This document shows, one piece after another, positions 12,299 through 23,280 of a stretch of DNA of 64,000 nucleotides. Position numbers and translations under genes: made by a program. The notes beneath the pieces are model-generated. The model was not told the origin of the DNA and did no database searches. It was given only the letters and a program-made list of their open reading frames with translations. Numbering within the stretch: position 1 is the stretch's first letter; each line of letters begins with the position of its first letter. The stretch is taken from the NCBI GenBank assembly GCA_947648205.1, contig CANSNC010000001.1, forward strand, positions 147,399 to 211,398, in the 5' to 3' direction. This DNA comes from an uncultured Mycoplasma sp. (GTDB lineage Bacteria > Bacillota_I > Bacilli_A > Mycoplasmatales > Mycoplasmoidaceae).

Positions 12299-13225
12299 AT
12301 GAATGATTTTAAACATATATCAGTTCAAAAAGATAATGCAATTCAATTATTAAATATTAAACCAAATGGTATATATGTTGATTGTACATTTGGAAGAGGA
12401 GGCCATTCTATTGAAATATTAAAAAAATTAAATGGAAGTGGGAAATTGATATCTATTGATAAGGATATAGAAGCTTTTAACTATTATAAAAGTAATTTTG
12501 AAAAGTATGATAATCATTTATTTGTGCATGATACATTTTCGAATTTAGAGAAAATATTGGATAGTTTAAATATTAATTTTGTAGATGGTTTTCTTTTTGA
12601 TTTTGGAGTCTCAAGTCCAATGTTTGATGATGGGTCTAGAGGATTTAGTTATAAATCAGAAGGTCCATTGGATATGAGAATGGATCAGAGACAAAAAATT
12701 GATGCAAAATTTATTATTAATAACTATAGTGACAAAGAATTAGCAATGTTATTTAAAAAATATGGTGATATTAAAAATCCATATTATGTAGTAAAAGAAA
12801 TCATTAAATCGAGAAATGACAAACCAATATTAACGACAACTGATCTTGTTAATATTATAAGAAAATCAGTTAATATCAAAGAATTAAATAAAAAAAAGCA
12901 TTTTGCAAGACAATATTTTCAAGCAATAAGAATAGAAGTAAATAATGAATTATATGAAATACAAAAGGCAATTATTGCAGCATTAAAAAAACTGAATTCT
13001 AAAGGAAGAATTGTTACTATCTCTTTTCATTCTCTTGAAGAAAAAGAAGTTAAGAAAGCATTTAAAAGTGTTTTAAATCATGAATATCCTAAAGAATTGC
13101 CTGTTAATAACATAAAAAATGAGTATAAAATTATTAACATTAAAGATAAATGAGCTACAGATGATGAGATACAAAAAAATCATAGAGCTAGAAGCTCTCT
13201 TTTAAAGATTATTGAAAGGAATTAA
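12299..13225 (+). CDS. rsmH: 16S rRNA (cytosine-1402-N4) methyltransferase
   Basis: RsmH/MraW, 308 residues, methylates C1402 in the 16S decoding centre. The SAM site is VDCTFGRGGHS near residue 28. FGVSSPMFDDGSRGFSY, RMDQRQ and ARQYFQAIRIEVNNEL are the other family blocks. It starts ten bases after the nicotinamidase stop and ends one base before the FtsA-like start, so it is the head of the reduced dcw cluster (rsmH, ftsA-like, ftsZ). The usual mraZ gene is absent upstream. Confidence 0.95.
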
Positions 13226-13226
13226 T

Positions 13227-14351
13227 ATGTTCAAAACTTATGCTGTTATTTCTTTTGGTAATTATGAAACTAAAATTCTTATTTCAAATTTTATAAATGG
13301 AAAAATATTTCCAGTCTATAAAAGTAGTTTTTTGACAAAAAATTGCTTTAGTAATTCAGTAATTGTTGATAAAGAATTGTTGATAAAAATATTAAGTGAT
13401 CAAATTAAAAAAATTCCAATTAGTTTAGATAAAACAATATTGATATTTAATTTACCAATTAAAAAACTGAATATTAAAGATAATGTATCTAATGAAATAA
13501 TTTTTAAAAATACACTTACACATAAAAAATGGGATGAAATTTTAAAAAATACAATGGTTAATAAGTCATCTAAAAAATTACTAGAATTATATTCAAAGTG
13601 TTTTTTGGTGAGAATAAATTCCAATAATTACTGACCAATACCATTTAATAAATATGTGGAAAAAATATCTTATACATCTAGGCATTATCTAGTTGATAGA
13701 GATAATATGGAAGAATATTTTAAAATTGCAAATGAACTAAAATTAAATGTAAAATTATTTAGTTGTGATAGTTTGGTTATCAGTCACTTATTTGGTAATT
13801 TTGAAAGAAAAAGAAAACTGTTGTTAAACATTGGTCATTCTGAAACTTCTTTTGAGTTGTATGATAATATGATTTTAACTTATCAAATGACTTGCCCATT
13901 TGGAATAAAAAATTTAACATCAACTATTTGTGAATCAGCAAACATAGATGAAATTACTTCTATTGAATTGTTGAAAATATATAGAAATCTTTCTCCAATT
14001 GATAATGATTTACCTCTTGTAAATCATTTTAAAGAAAAATTTTTAGATTATTCTCAAACAAAAATTAATGATATTAGTGCATTAATCACAAGCTGAATAA
14101 TAAAATTAGTAAACCACATTAACAGTCATATCAAATTCTTTTTGGAAAAGAAAATTGAGATTGATGAGATATATATTTATTCTTCAACTAACATATTTAA
14201 TAGTTGAATAGAGTTTATTAAGAAAAGATTAGTTAAATTTTCTGATGTAATATGTTTAGAATCAAAATATATTGGTGTAAGTGAATCCAAATTTCTTTCA
14301 TTAATTGCAACAATGTTGCATTTTGATAAGGAATATAAAGAATATAAATAA
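13227..14351 (+). CDS. FtsA-like actin-fold protein, divergent
   Basis: A 374-residue protein between rsmH and ftsZ, where FtsA lies in other bacteria. Two short motifs fit the actin/FtsA ATPase fold: AVISFGNYETKILIS at the N-terminus (phosphate 1) and LLLNIGHSETSFELYDN near residue 195 (phosphate 2). Overall similarity is weak and no C-terminal amphipathic membrane helix is evident, so FtsA is inferred from position plus these motifs. The ATG at 13227 follows GAAAGGA. If correct, it would anchor or modulate FtsZ at the membrane. Confidence 0.68.
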
Positions 14352-14399
14352 ATATGAATAAAATATATTAAGATATATAAATGTATAATTGTGAATATG

Positions 14400-14430
14400 T
14401 TGAAAAATTATGGCTAAATTCTAATATAAT
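14400..14430 (+). promoter_or_regulatory. Candidate ftsZ promoter
   Basis: TTGAAA at 14400-14405 and TATAAT at 14425-14430 with a 19-base spacer, 18 bases before the ftsZ ATG. A second TATAAT lies at 14383-14388. Spacing is slightly long, so confidence is moderate. Confidence 0.5.
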
Positions 14431-14448
14431 TTTTTAGGGAGTTAAATT

Positions 14449-16296
14449 ATGAACAAAAGTAACATTGACAAAATTTTGAATTCAATAGATGAAACACCTA
14501 GAGTTAAAACAAATGCAAATTTTCAAAAACCAAGCATAGATGAATATTCTAGTAAAACATACAATAATTCAAATGCAGCAAACTATAGACCAATGCCTCA
14601 AGTTGAAGCAGAGTTTAAAAATAATTCTAATAGGATGCCTCAAGCAAAATATCAAAGAAACGAAGAAAATATGAGAAATGACAATAATACAAATTATAGA
14701 CAAGCACAAACGCAAGTTAAACAAAAACAAGTTTCATTAGCAGATGATGATAGAATTTTTGCTAATGGTCAAAATGCTGAAGAATTAGAAAAAACTATTG
14801 AAAAACACTTTGGTAGTGGTTTTGATAGTAGTATTGATGAACCTACAAATAATGGTATAAAAATAAAGAAAAATGTAAACTCTATTCTTGCAGAAATTAA
14901 TAAAAGAACATTTATTCAAACAATGTCTAAGGATAAAACACAATTTTCTAAGACATTCAACATTAAAGTAGTTGGTATAGGTGGTGCAGGTAACAATATT
15001 GTTAAGTATATGAAAACATCACAAGAATGACCTGATTTTGTTCAAATTATTGCTTTAAATACTGATTATGTGGCTTTAAGTGCAATGGGAGATTTAGCTG
15101 ATATTTTTATTTTAGGAGCTAAAGAACTTGATGGTAATGGTTCAGGTGGAGACCCTAATGTGGGTAAAATGGCAGCTGAAGCAGATGCAGAAATAATTAA
15201 AGATATGTTAAAAGGAACAGATATTTTGATTTTAACTGCAGGACTTGGTAAAGGTACTGGTACTGGTGCTACTCCAATTATTGCAAAAATTGCTCAAGAA
15301 CTTGGAATTTTAACAATTGGTTTATTTAATCTTCCTTCAATTGGTGCAGAGGGTAATAGAACATATTCAAATGCATTAAGTGGTTTACAAAAGTTATCTT
15401 ATTTATGTAATGGTTTAACAACAGTAAATAATGATAAAATTATTTCTTTAGATAGAGAAAGAACATCTATTAAAAAAGCATTTGAAGGTGCTAATCAATA
15501 TATAAAAACAATTGTAGAAGAAATTATTAACATTATTACTAAACCAAGTGATATTAATATTGACTTTGCAGATGTTAGAAACTTTTTTGAAGATAAAAAT
15601 GGTTTTTTGTTCATGAGAATAGATTTGACAGACTATACAAAGGATGCAATAAAAGAATCTTTGGAACATGCTATTAAAATGGGATTAAGTGATGTTAATA
15701 TTAATGAATCACAAAAAGCACTTATTAATTTTAGATTAAATGAAAATGTTCCAAGTATTATTTTAGAAAATACAAGAAGTGCATTAAAAGAATTAGTTTC
15801 AGTTAATAATATTAACATTGTTCATGGTATTTCATATAATGATGTTTATGAAAATGCTCAAATTAATGTTTTATTAACAGGTTCATTTGAATTGGGTGCA
15901 ATTGATGATGAAGAAGAAATTTCTACATCACAACCAGCAATTGGAACTTCTTCAATTGATTTAAATGCTTTGAGTGAAGAGGAAGAAGAAGATGTTTTTC
16001 CTACACCAAAAACTAATCCTACTCAAAATTCTGACACTTCATCATTGTCTCCTATTAAATCAACATCTAATGATTTTTATGATTACTACAATAGACCAAA
16101 AACTTCATCTTACTCATTTGAAGATGATGACGATGAAACTTTAGATAATCAAAGATATGGTAATGGAAATCCAGTAATTAATAGAACTGTTCCTACAACT
16201 AATTTAAGTAGAGAATATGATGATAAGCCTAAAAAGAAACTTCCATGATGAAAAAGACTTTTTGGTAGAAAAAATAGTAGAAGAGAAGAATATTAA
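14449..16296 (+). CDS. ftsZ: FtsZ with long N- and C-terminal extensions
   Basis: Tubulin-like GTPase that forms the division ring; here 615 residues against about 350 to 400 in most bacteria. The GTPase core starts with VVGIGGAGNN near residue 175, so the N-terminal extension is about 160 residues, polar and rich in Asn, Gln and Lys. The nucleotide loop reads GLGKGTGTG, with Lys replacing a Gly of the usual GGGTGTG. The T7 loop NIDFADVR is intact. After the core come about 130 residues that are first acidic and Ser/Thr/Asn-rich, then end in a basic aromatic tail KKKLPWWKRLFGRKNS (last Trp pair partly encoded by UGA). SD AGGGAG precedes the start. A terminator follows. Confidence 0.95.
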
Positions 16297-16306
16297 GAGT
16301 TTGTTT

Positions 16307-16337
16307 AATCTCATATAGAAATATATGAGATTTTTAT
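16307..16337 (+). terminator. Intrinsic terminator after ftsZ
   Basis: A 10-bp perfect stem (16307-16316 with 16323-16332), a loop of about six bases, then T-rich sequence. Confidence 0.85.
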
Positions 16338-16368
16338 TATTTTGTAACTATAAATTATATCTTAAATG

Positions 16369-16441
16369 TATAATATATATGCATTCAATAAAAAATGCAC
16401 TCTTTGCCGAGTTTAGGCTATATCCATAAAGAGGAGATAAA
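16369..16441 (+). promoter_or_regulatory. rpsF promoter -10 and structured leader, possible S6:S18 autoregulatory RNA
   Basis: TATAAT at 16369-16374 is preceded by TG. The leader then has a small hairpin (16380-16385 with 16394-16399) and a second helix pairing 16400-16405 with 16428-16433, the latter reaching into the SD GAGGAG. Inside the second helix lies CCGA (16407-16410) and, after a short loop, GG (16416-16417), paired by flanking GCC/GGC. A CCGA-bulge next to GG is the hallmark of the S6:S18 binding RNA upstream of rpsF in many bacteria. Assignment is by motif and position only. Confidence 0.5.
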
Positions 16442-16879
16442 ATGGCTAAATATGAGATTATGGTTATTGTAAATGGTTCTATTAAAGAATCAGAATCTAA
16501 CCAAGTGATTACTGAAATTAAAAATTTATTGAAAAATGCAAAAGAACTTAAAGTTACTAATATGGGCTTAAGAGATTTAGCATATCCTATTAACAAAGTT
16601 AAAAAAGGTTTTTATTTTGTTTTTAATTTTGTTTGTGACGACCCATCAATAATTGCAGAATTTAGAAGAGTAACTCTTTTAAACAAGCATGTTCTTCGTC
16701 ACTTAATTATTAATCTTGAAAAAGATTATGCATATAAATCAACTATTAACCCTAAAAAGATTGCAAGATCAAAATTTAGAGCTGATAGATATAAAAGAAT
16801 TAAAGAGTCAATTTTGGCTGAACAAGAAAAAGCTAAAGTTGAAAGAGACACAAGTAGTGTAAAATTAACAGACATTTAA
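16442..16879 (+). CDS. rpsF: Ribosomal protein S6
   Basis: Small-subunit protein that pairs with S18. It has 145 residues: the core RNP fold ([12 protein letters not shown], then [20 protein letters not shown]) plus a charged C-terminal extension of about 45 residues. Strong SD GAGGAG. It is the first gene of the conserved rpsF-ssb-rpsR operon. Confidence 0.97.
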   Translation: MAKYEIMVIVNGSIKESESNQVITEIKNLLKNAKELKVTNMGLRDLAYPINKVKKGFYFVFNFVCDDPSIIAEFRRVTLLNKHVLRHLIINLEKDYAYKSTINPKKIARSKFRADRYKRIKESILAEQEKAKVERDTSSVKLTDI

Positions 16880-16917
16880 TAAATATTATTTTGAAGAAAA
16901 AAAGGATACAAATTATT

Positions 16918-17427
16918 ATGAACAAAGTATTTTTAGCAGGGCGTCTAGCAAGTGACCCACAACAATTTGTTACACAAAATGGAATAACTCAATCAAGAAT
17001 TAGTATTGCATGTGCTGATAACTGAAATAAAAATGAAGCATATTTTTTCCCTTGTGTTGCATGACAATCAACTGCAAATTTTATAAATACTTATCTTAAA
17101 AAAGGTGATGCAGTTGTTGTTGATGGAAAATTAATTAGAAGAAGTTATATTTCAAAAGAAGGTAAAAAAGTATATATCATTGAAGTTGTTATTGAGACAA
17201 TAAAGCCTTTTGGGTCAAGAAGAAATGTTGATTCAAATGATTTTGTTCCTTCTTCAAAAAATGTTGTTGACAAAACTAATAATGATTCTAGTGATAAAGA
17301 AATTCAAGATTTATTACAAGAATTTGAAAACAATAATTTTGAAAATGGTGATTTTTTAGAAAATTCATCAAATAATCAAGAATCAGATGAAATTATTGAT
17401 TTAGATTGAATGAATGACATTAATTAG
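16918..17427 (+). CDS. ssb: Single-stranded DNA-binding protein
   Basis: OB-fold ssDNA-binding protein, 169 residues once UGA is read as Trp (17022, 17064, 17407). The core begins NKVFLAGRLASDPQ and includes FFPCVAWQSTANF and KGDAVVVDGKL. The linker is Asn/Ser-rich and acidic. The C-terminal tip (EIIDLDWMNDIN) is acidic but lacks the canonical DDDIPF end. It lies between rpsF and rpsR. SD AAAGGA. The frame is broken by UGA, so a standard-code search would miss it. Confidence 0.95.
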
Positions 17428-17441
17428 AAAGGAAAGAAAAG

Positions 17442-18071
17442 ATGGCTACTACAAAAAAAACTAGTATAAAGGCTACATCTGGTTTAGGTTCTGATAAAAA
17501 AGAATCTAAAACTACTAAAAAGTCTACTACTACAAAAAAAACTGCTGTTAAAAAAGAAGCAAAACCAGTAGTTAAAAAAGAGACAAAGAAAACTACTACT
17601 AAAAAAGAAACAACAAAGAAAGTTGTTGCAGTTAAAGCAAAAAAAGAAGAACCAGTTAAAAAAGAAGCAACAAAAAAAGTTTCTACAATTAAAAAAGAAG
17701 AAAAAGTTGAAAGCAAAAAAGTAGCAAAAACTTCTACTACAAAAGCAGATACAAAAGAAAAAAACGAAACTGTTAAACCAGCTAAGGTATTTAAAACTGG
17801 TTCATCTTCAAATGCTCCTTTAAAACATGAAAATAAGCATTATTCTTCTAATAGACACTTTAAGAAAAGAATTAAATTTTGTAAATTGTGTGCAAAAGGG
17901 ATTGAACATGTTGATTATAAAGATGTTGAATTATTATCAAAGCACTTAAGTTATAATTTGAAGATTTTGTCAAAGAAATCTACAAATACTTGTACATCTC
18001 ATCAAAGAAGAATATCAAATGCAATTAAAAGAGCAAGACTTGTTGCTTTGATTCCATATATAAAAGATTAA
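17442..18071 (+). CDS. rpsR: Ribosomal protein S18 with long lysine-rich N-terminal extension
   Basis: The C-terminal about 75 residues are a normal S18 (RIKFCKLCAKGIEHVDYKD through STNTCTSHQRRISNAIKRARLVALIPY). The first roughly 130 residues are low-complexity Lys, Thr, Glu and Ala, resembling histone-H1-like tails. The whole protein is 209 residues, over twice the usual length. The start at 17442 has SD GAAAGGAAAG and no stop interrupts the extension. No internal ATG before the S18 core has a good SD. A terminator follows immediately. Confidence 0.95.
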   Translation: MATTKKTSIKATSGLGSDKKESKTTKKSTTTKKTAVKKEAKPVVKKETKKTTTKKETTKKVVAVKAKKEEPVKKEATKKVSTIKKEEKVESKKVAKTSTTKADTKEKNETVKPAKVFKTGSSSNAPLKHENKHYSSNRHFKKRIKFCKLCAKGIEHVDYKDVELLSKHLSYNLKILSKKSTNTCTSHQRRISNAIKRARLVALIPYIKD

Positions 18072-18073
18072 TT

Positions 18074-18104
18074 AATAACACCTAATTTAGGTGTTATTTT
18101 TTTT
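18074..18104 (+). terminator. Intrinsic terminator of the rpsF operon
   Basis: An 11-bp perfect stem (18074-18084 with 18088-18098) followed by eight or more T. Confidence 0.9.
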
Positions 18105-18155
18105 AAATTTCTTTAATATTTTATATAATAAATATATTGCTTAAGGAGTTTTACT

Positions 18156-18395
18156 ATGGTTGATAAAAAAGATGTAAAAGGTAGAAACATATATTATATT
18201 TCTGCAAGAAAAGAAGATGGTAAGAAAATTGGATGAGAAGTAAAAATGGAAAATTGTGAAAAAGTTTCAGCAGTTTGTGAAACTAAAGATGAAGCAATTA
18301 AAAGAGCTAAAGAACTTGCTGGAAAAAAATCCTCTACAATTATTATAAGAAAAGTTGACGGCACTATTCAAGATACTATAAAATTTGGTGATTAG
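18156..18395 (+). CDS. Small DUF2188-type protein
   Basis: A 79-residue protein with one UGA Trp. The pattern (residues such as GWEVKMENCEKVSAVCETKDEAIKRAKELA then TIIIRKVDGTIQ, here shortened into two parts) is that of DUF2188, a small alpha/beta fold found as single-domain proteins. Function is unknown. It is monocistronic: SD AAGGAG, with a perfect terminator after it. It is not visible with the standard code. Confidence 0.75.
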
Positions 18396-18424
18396 TTAAA
18401 AATAATTTTAATTTATAAAACTGA

Positions 18425-18453
18425 ACTAATATCTTAAGATATTAGTTTTATTT
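18425..18453 (+). terminator. Terminator after the DUF2188 gene
   Basis: A near-perfect palindromic hairpin (18425-18448) followed by T-rich sequence. Confidence 0.8.
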
Positions 18454-18500
18454 TATATATAATTATTAAAGTGATTTTTATTTAAAAAAGAGAGGGCATT

Positions 18501-19922
18501 ATGAATAATACAAGTAAAAATGATTCTAAAGAAGAAATTAATGAAGAATCAGTATTTGAAATTGAAAGAATTGTCCTTTCTCACATTTTAAATAAAGGGA
18601 AATTTATTGAAGATATATTTTTGCAATTGCAGCCATCAGATTTTGGTTCATATGAAAATAGAAATATTTTTATAAATCTTTTAAATTTTAAAATTGAAGG
18701 AAAAGATTTTGACCTTTTAAGTCTAATAAATTATTATGATGATAATAGTGAAATGCAATTTAATAATTATCGCGAATATATTATTCAAACTAATATAAAA
18801 TTTACTCATCAACAAAATATTATTCAATTTATAGATATCATTAAAAATGCATCTATTAAAAGAAAATTTGTTGATTTTGCTCAAACTTTAAATTCTACAA
18901 GTATTGACATAATCTCAAGTAGAGAAAAATTATGATCTTTAGAACAAGAATTTTTAAATATAACTAATAATAAAAAATCAAAAGAAATTGAAAGTATTGG
19001 AAAAATAGTACAAGAATTTAGTAAAAAATTAGAGCAAATATCTAATCAAACTGAATTGTTGACTGGAACAACATCAGGTTATGCCTCAATTGATAAAATT
19101 ACAAATGGATTTCAAGGTGGTGATTTAATTATTTTAGCTGCTCGTCCTGGAGTTGGGAAAACTGCATTAGCAATTAATTTTTTAGTTAATGCAACAAAGG
19201 ATATTTTAGAAAACAGAAGTAATCAAGAAAATGATAAAGATAAAATTGCATTAATGTTTTCAATGGAAATGGGTAATTTGCAAGTTTGTCAAAGAATTGT
19301 TTCTATTGAATCTGGTGTGGAAATAAGTGCAACCAAAACAGGACAGTTAGATTCTTTACAAACAAGTTTAATTACTGATGCAATATCAAATTTATATAAT
19401 CTTCCTCTATACATTGATGATTCAAGTGATTTATCTATTATTGATATACAGTCAAAAATAAAACAAATGTCAAATGATAAAGAAATTAAACTTCTAGTTA
19501 TTGATTATCTTCAATTATTAAAGGGAGCAAAAACTAATATAAATATGAATAGACAACAAGAAGTTGCAAGTATTTCTCGATCATTAAAATCTTTAGCAAG
19601 ACAATATAATATACCAGTTATTGCAATAGCTCAATTATCAAGAAAAATAGAAGAAAGAAAAGCAGAAGGAAGAAAACCTATGCTATCAGATTTGCGTGAA
19701 TCAGGAGCTATTGAACAAGATGCTGATTTAGTTTGCTTTATAAATTATAAGGATATGATTAATAATGAAAATAATTCTTCTAAGCAAGATTTAAATAATG
19801 TTGTAGTAGAATTTATTATTGCAAAAAATAGAAATGGAGCAATTGGAAGTGTTGATTTAGTGTTTAATAAATCGATAAGTAAATATATAGATGTTTCATT
19901 TACAAATTTTAAAAATAATTAG
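18501..19922 (+). CDS. dnaB: Replicative DNA helicase DnaB
   Basis: Hexameric 5'-3' helicase of the replication fork, 473 residues. The N-terminal domain starts EIERIVLSHILNKG. Walker A is LAARPGVGKTALA, Walker B is LLVIDYLQLL, and SRSLKSLARQYNIPVIAIAQLSR and SDLRESGAIEQDADLV are diagnostic C-terminal blocks. UGA at 18933 encodes Trp. SD AGAGAGG. The lipoprotein gene follows at ten bases. Confidence 0.96.
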
Positions 19923-19932
19923 GAGATATAGT

Positions 19933-21204
19933 ATGTCTAAAAAATTTGTTTTATTTTCTTCATGTGGAATTTTACTTGCAGTTCCAATTTTTGTATTAAC
20001 ATCTTGTGGACAATTAAGTCAATATGTTCCTGCTGTCAAAATGAATATTGGTACTGAAAAATATTATGTTGGTTATGGATCTAATAATGTTATTTATAAT
20101 GCAGACACAAAAGAACAATTAGATTCAAAAGCAACTAAAACAAAGGATTTAGTTAAATTTTATTTAACTGGTATTTTACCTTTTTTAACAATTGCTGATC
20201 GTTTAATAAATTTATCACATTTTAGTGAAGATAAATCAAATCAAAATTTAATATATGATAAAAATTTAGTTTTTGATACATCTGACACACTTACAAATAA
20301 TGCTCCTAATCTATTGTTTAAAGAATTTATGTATGCTTCTTCTAATACATTAAATCAAGGTAGAAATGATCAAATAAAATTATACTTATCAGAAATTGGC
20401 ATAGATGGTTTATCAAATGGTTATTTACCTTATAATGATTCTGGTACAAATAGTAAGATATTTGTTGAAAAATTATCCACTCCAATTACACTAAAAGAAG
20501 ATCAAAAAATTTATATTTATGATCAGACAAATGGATATAAATTAGCTGAAAATCAAAATGGAGTATATTTTACAAATAAAGGATATTTAATTGGTGATGC
20601 TCCTACAATGAATTTACAGTTAACATATAGATATTATTATCCTGAAGATCAAAATAAATTTAAGGATTATATTACAAGCATTGATCCTATTAAAAATTAT
20701 GTTAATAAATATAATGCATGAAATAAAGAAATAGAACCTTCAAAAACTGAGTTTAGTTTAAAAGTAAATGTTCAAATTACACTAAGACCAAAGTTTGAAT
20801 TTTCTTCATATGTTATTAAATCTAAAGACCAAAAACCTACTGATGATGAAATAAAAAAATTGGTAGATTTAACTGAAATTACAAATAATGGAACAGCACA
20901 TTATGAAACAACATTAGATTTTAATAAGGATGGTGCTTCTGATAAATTTTCTAATTGACTTTATGAAGCAAAATTTTTGCCTGTATCTACTTTATCAATT
21001 TCAAAAGAAACTACACCTTTATTGTTTGCATTAAATGAAAATAAAGATAAAAATGGAATGAATGATTTTAGTAATTCAAATTTACTTAATACAGCTATGG
21101 GGAAAATAACTTCTACACCATCAATCAATACAGTTGAAGACTATTCAAAATTTATTAATAACATTAAGGAATTTAAAAGTTTTTTAACGACAGTTAAGGC
21201 TTAA
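19933..21204 (+). CDS. Surface lipoprotein
   Basis: A 423-residue protein with a type II signal peptide: Lys-rich start, hydrophobic core, and lipobox VLTSC with the acylated Cys at residue 25. The mature part is Asn/Lys/Ser/Asp-rich with no enzymatic motif. The ATG at 19933 follows AGGAGA directly after the dnaB stop; an upstream in-frame extension would hide the signal peptide. It ends three bases before the ung start. Likely a surface-exposed lineage-specific lipoprotein processed by LspA (38533-39300). Confidence 0.85.
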
Positions 21205-21207
21205 ACT

Positions 21208-21867
21208 ATGAATAATGTAAAACTTAAAACATCATGACAAAAAATATTAGAAAATGAATTTAAAAAACCATATTTTACAGATTTAATGTCATTTATTAAT
21301 AATGAATATAGAACAAAAAAAGTTTGTCCAAGGAAAGATGATATATTTAGATGTTTTAATTTTTTTGATTTTGAAAATACAACATTAGTGATTTTAGGCC
21401 AAGATCCATATCATGTACCACAAATGGCTGATGGGTTATCTTTTTCTACTCGTCTTAATATTAAACCAAAATCATTAATGAATATGTTTAATGAGTTAAA
21501 AACAGATTTAAATATTACAAGAACTAATTGTGATTTATCTGATATTGCAAAGCAAAATGTTTTGCTCTTGAATACTTGTTTAACAGTTTTAGAAAATAAA
21601 CCATTGTCTCATGCAAATAAAGGGTGAGAAATTTTTACTGATAATATAATTAAAGAAATTGATTCAAATTTAAGGAATGTAATTTTTTTATTGATGGGAA
21701 ATAATGCAATAAGTAAAGAAGCATTAATTATTAATAATAAACAATTTATAATTAAAACATCTCATCCATCACCTTTTAGTTATCATATATCATTCAAGAA
21801 TTCAAAAGTATTTTCAAAAATTAACAATCTACTTTTATCAATGAATAAAAGTATTATATTTTGATAA
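21208..21867 (+). CDS. ung: Uracil-DNA glycosylase
   Basis: Removes uracil from DNA. The protein has 219 residues after UGA is read as Trp. The water-activating motif VILGQDPYH has its Asp at residue 66, followed by ADGLSFS; the C-terminal loop is TSHPSPFS. LLLNTCLTV is another family block. The gene begins just after the lipoprotein stop and ends UGA-UAA, with UGA as the last Trp. Confidence 0.95.
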
Positions 21868-21893
21868 AATATATTAATATAAAAGAAGTAAAT

Positions 21894-22976
21894 ATGAGTA
21901 ATAATAACAATATATTAAATGTCACTATTAGGAGTGGTAATCCTTTTGTTGATACTAATGGCCAATTAAATGTCATTGGTATTGTTTTAATATTTTGTGC
22001 TTTTTTTATTTCAATTGTAATTGCAAGTATTATTAAAAAAATTTATTATAGATTTTGATTAAAGAAAAAATACTTTGTTATACCAAGACCAAGTATAAAG
22101 GGTATAGCAAGCATTTCAATGACTATTGCTTTATCAGTTGCAGTTCTAATTTTAATGACAATAATTACTTCTAATTTGTTTTCTGTATTATTTAGGGCAT
22201 TTCCAGGTACCAGGGTAACAATTGAAGGTATTTTAATTAAAATTGGGGGATTACTGTTTGGGCCATTTTTAGGGTTATTTATTGGTATGCTTACAGATTT
22301 ATTATCTGTATTAATGACAGCTGGTATATTTCATTATGGGTATTTTGTTGCAGCAATTGGATATGGTCTGATAGCTGGGCTTATTAGAACATTTGTGACT
22401 TTTAGTTCAAAAAATAAATTAAGATTTGCTATTTATTCAACAATTGCACTATTATTAACAGGTGTTATTACTTTTTATTATTTTTATACACAAACACCAG
22501 AAGTTGGTTTACAAATAAAATTTGGAGCAGATATATTAATTCCAAAGATGACAATGATTATAATATTGGTAAGCTTTTCAGGAATAACCATTATTATTCT
22601 ATGGACTTTTTATTTTCTTAATTTAAGATGAGTTAGAAATAGTATAGAAAAAAGAAAGTATTTTTCAAATACTAATCCAAATAGAAAAAAGAAAAAACAA
22701 ACATCAGATAAATTTATTGCTTTTTGTGCAACAATAACATGTGTAGTTATAACAGAAATGTTTGTTAATGTTTTTGCAATGCCTCATTTTGATGCTGAGG
22801 TAACATCTTTAGGTCCAACTGAATGGTTGGCAATAAGATCTGTTTTATTTATCCCTATGGTATTTTTAAATATGTTTATTATTTATCCAGTATACACAAT
22901 TGTTACTCCATTAGTTACATATGATTATGAAAAAGAGTTAAGTGAAGCATTGCATATTAAATTACAGGAGGATTAA
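21894..22976 (+). CDS. ECF transporter S component (folate-type-like)
   Basis: Membrane substrate-binding subunit of an energy-coupling factor vitamin transporter, 360 residues. The block FPGTRVTIEGILIKIGGLLF followed by GPFLGLFIGMLTDLLSVLM resembles FolT-like S components. There are about six membrane segments, plus an N-terminal extra span and a basic loop (NRKKKKQ) before the last two helices. The A and T subunits are not in the window, so substrate choice is inferred only by similarity. The ATG at 21894 has a weak SD. gatC follows at five bases, with its SD AGGAGG inside this gene's end. Confidence 0.8.
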
Positions 22977-22981
22977 TTACT

Positions 22982-23278
22982 ATGAAAAAAAATATTACTA
23001 TATTTGACATGAAAAAAATTTCTTCAAATTTAATGATGAATATGAGTGATGATGAAATAGAAATTATTAAAGAAGAAATAAAGAAATCAGTTGATGATTT
23101 AAGTCATTTGGCTGTGTTTCATTCTGAAAAATATAATTTATTAAATGTTCAACCACTAGATTTTCCAGAAATTCAAACAAGTAATTGTTTTAGAGAAGAT
23201 GTTATAAAAGATTTTAAAAACAAAGAGTTATTATTAAAACATCCAAAAGAAGTTATTAAGAATTTGATTAAGGTTTAA
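22982..23278 (+). CDS. gatC: Asp/Glu-tRNA amidotransferase subunit C
   Basis: Small stabilising subunit (98 residues) of the GatCAB enzyme that converts misacylated Glu-tRNA-Gln to Gln-tRNA-Gln. Weakly conserved, but the position before gatA and gatB and the C-terminal REDVIKDF block support it. SD AGGAGG. Confidence 0.88.
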   Translation: MKKNITIFDMKKISSNLMMNMSDDEIEIIKEEIKKSVDDLSHLAVFHSEKYNLLNVQPLDFPEIQTSNCFREDVIKDFKNKELLLKHPKEVIKNLIKV

Positions 23279-23280
23279 TT

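Noticed and set aside
17420..17716. Hydrophobic minus-strand frame opposite rpsR
   Set aside because: It is produced by the Lys-rich codons of the S18 extension read in reverse; no start signal.
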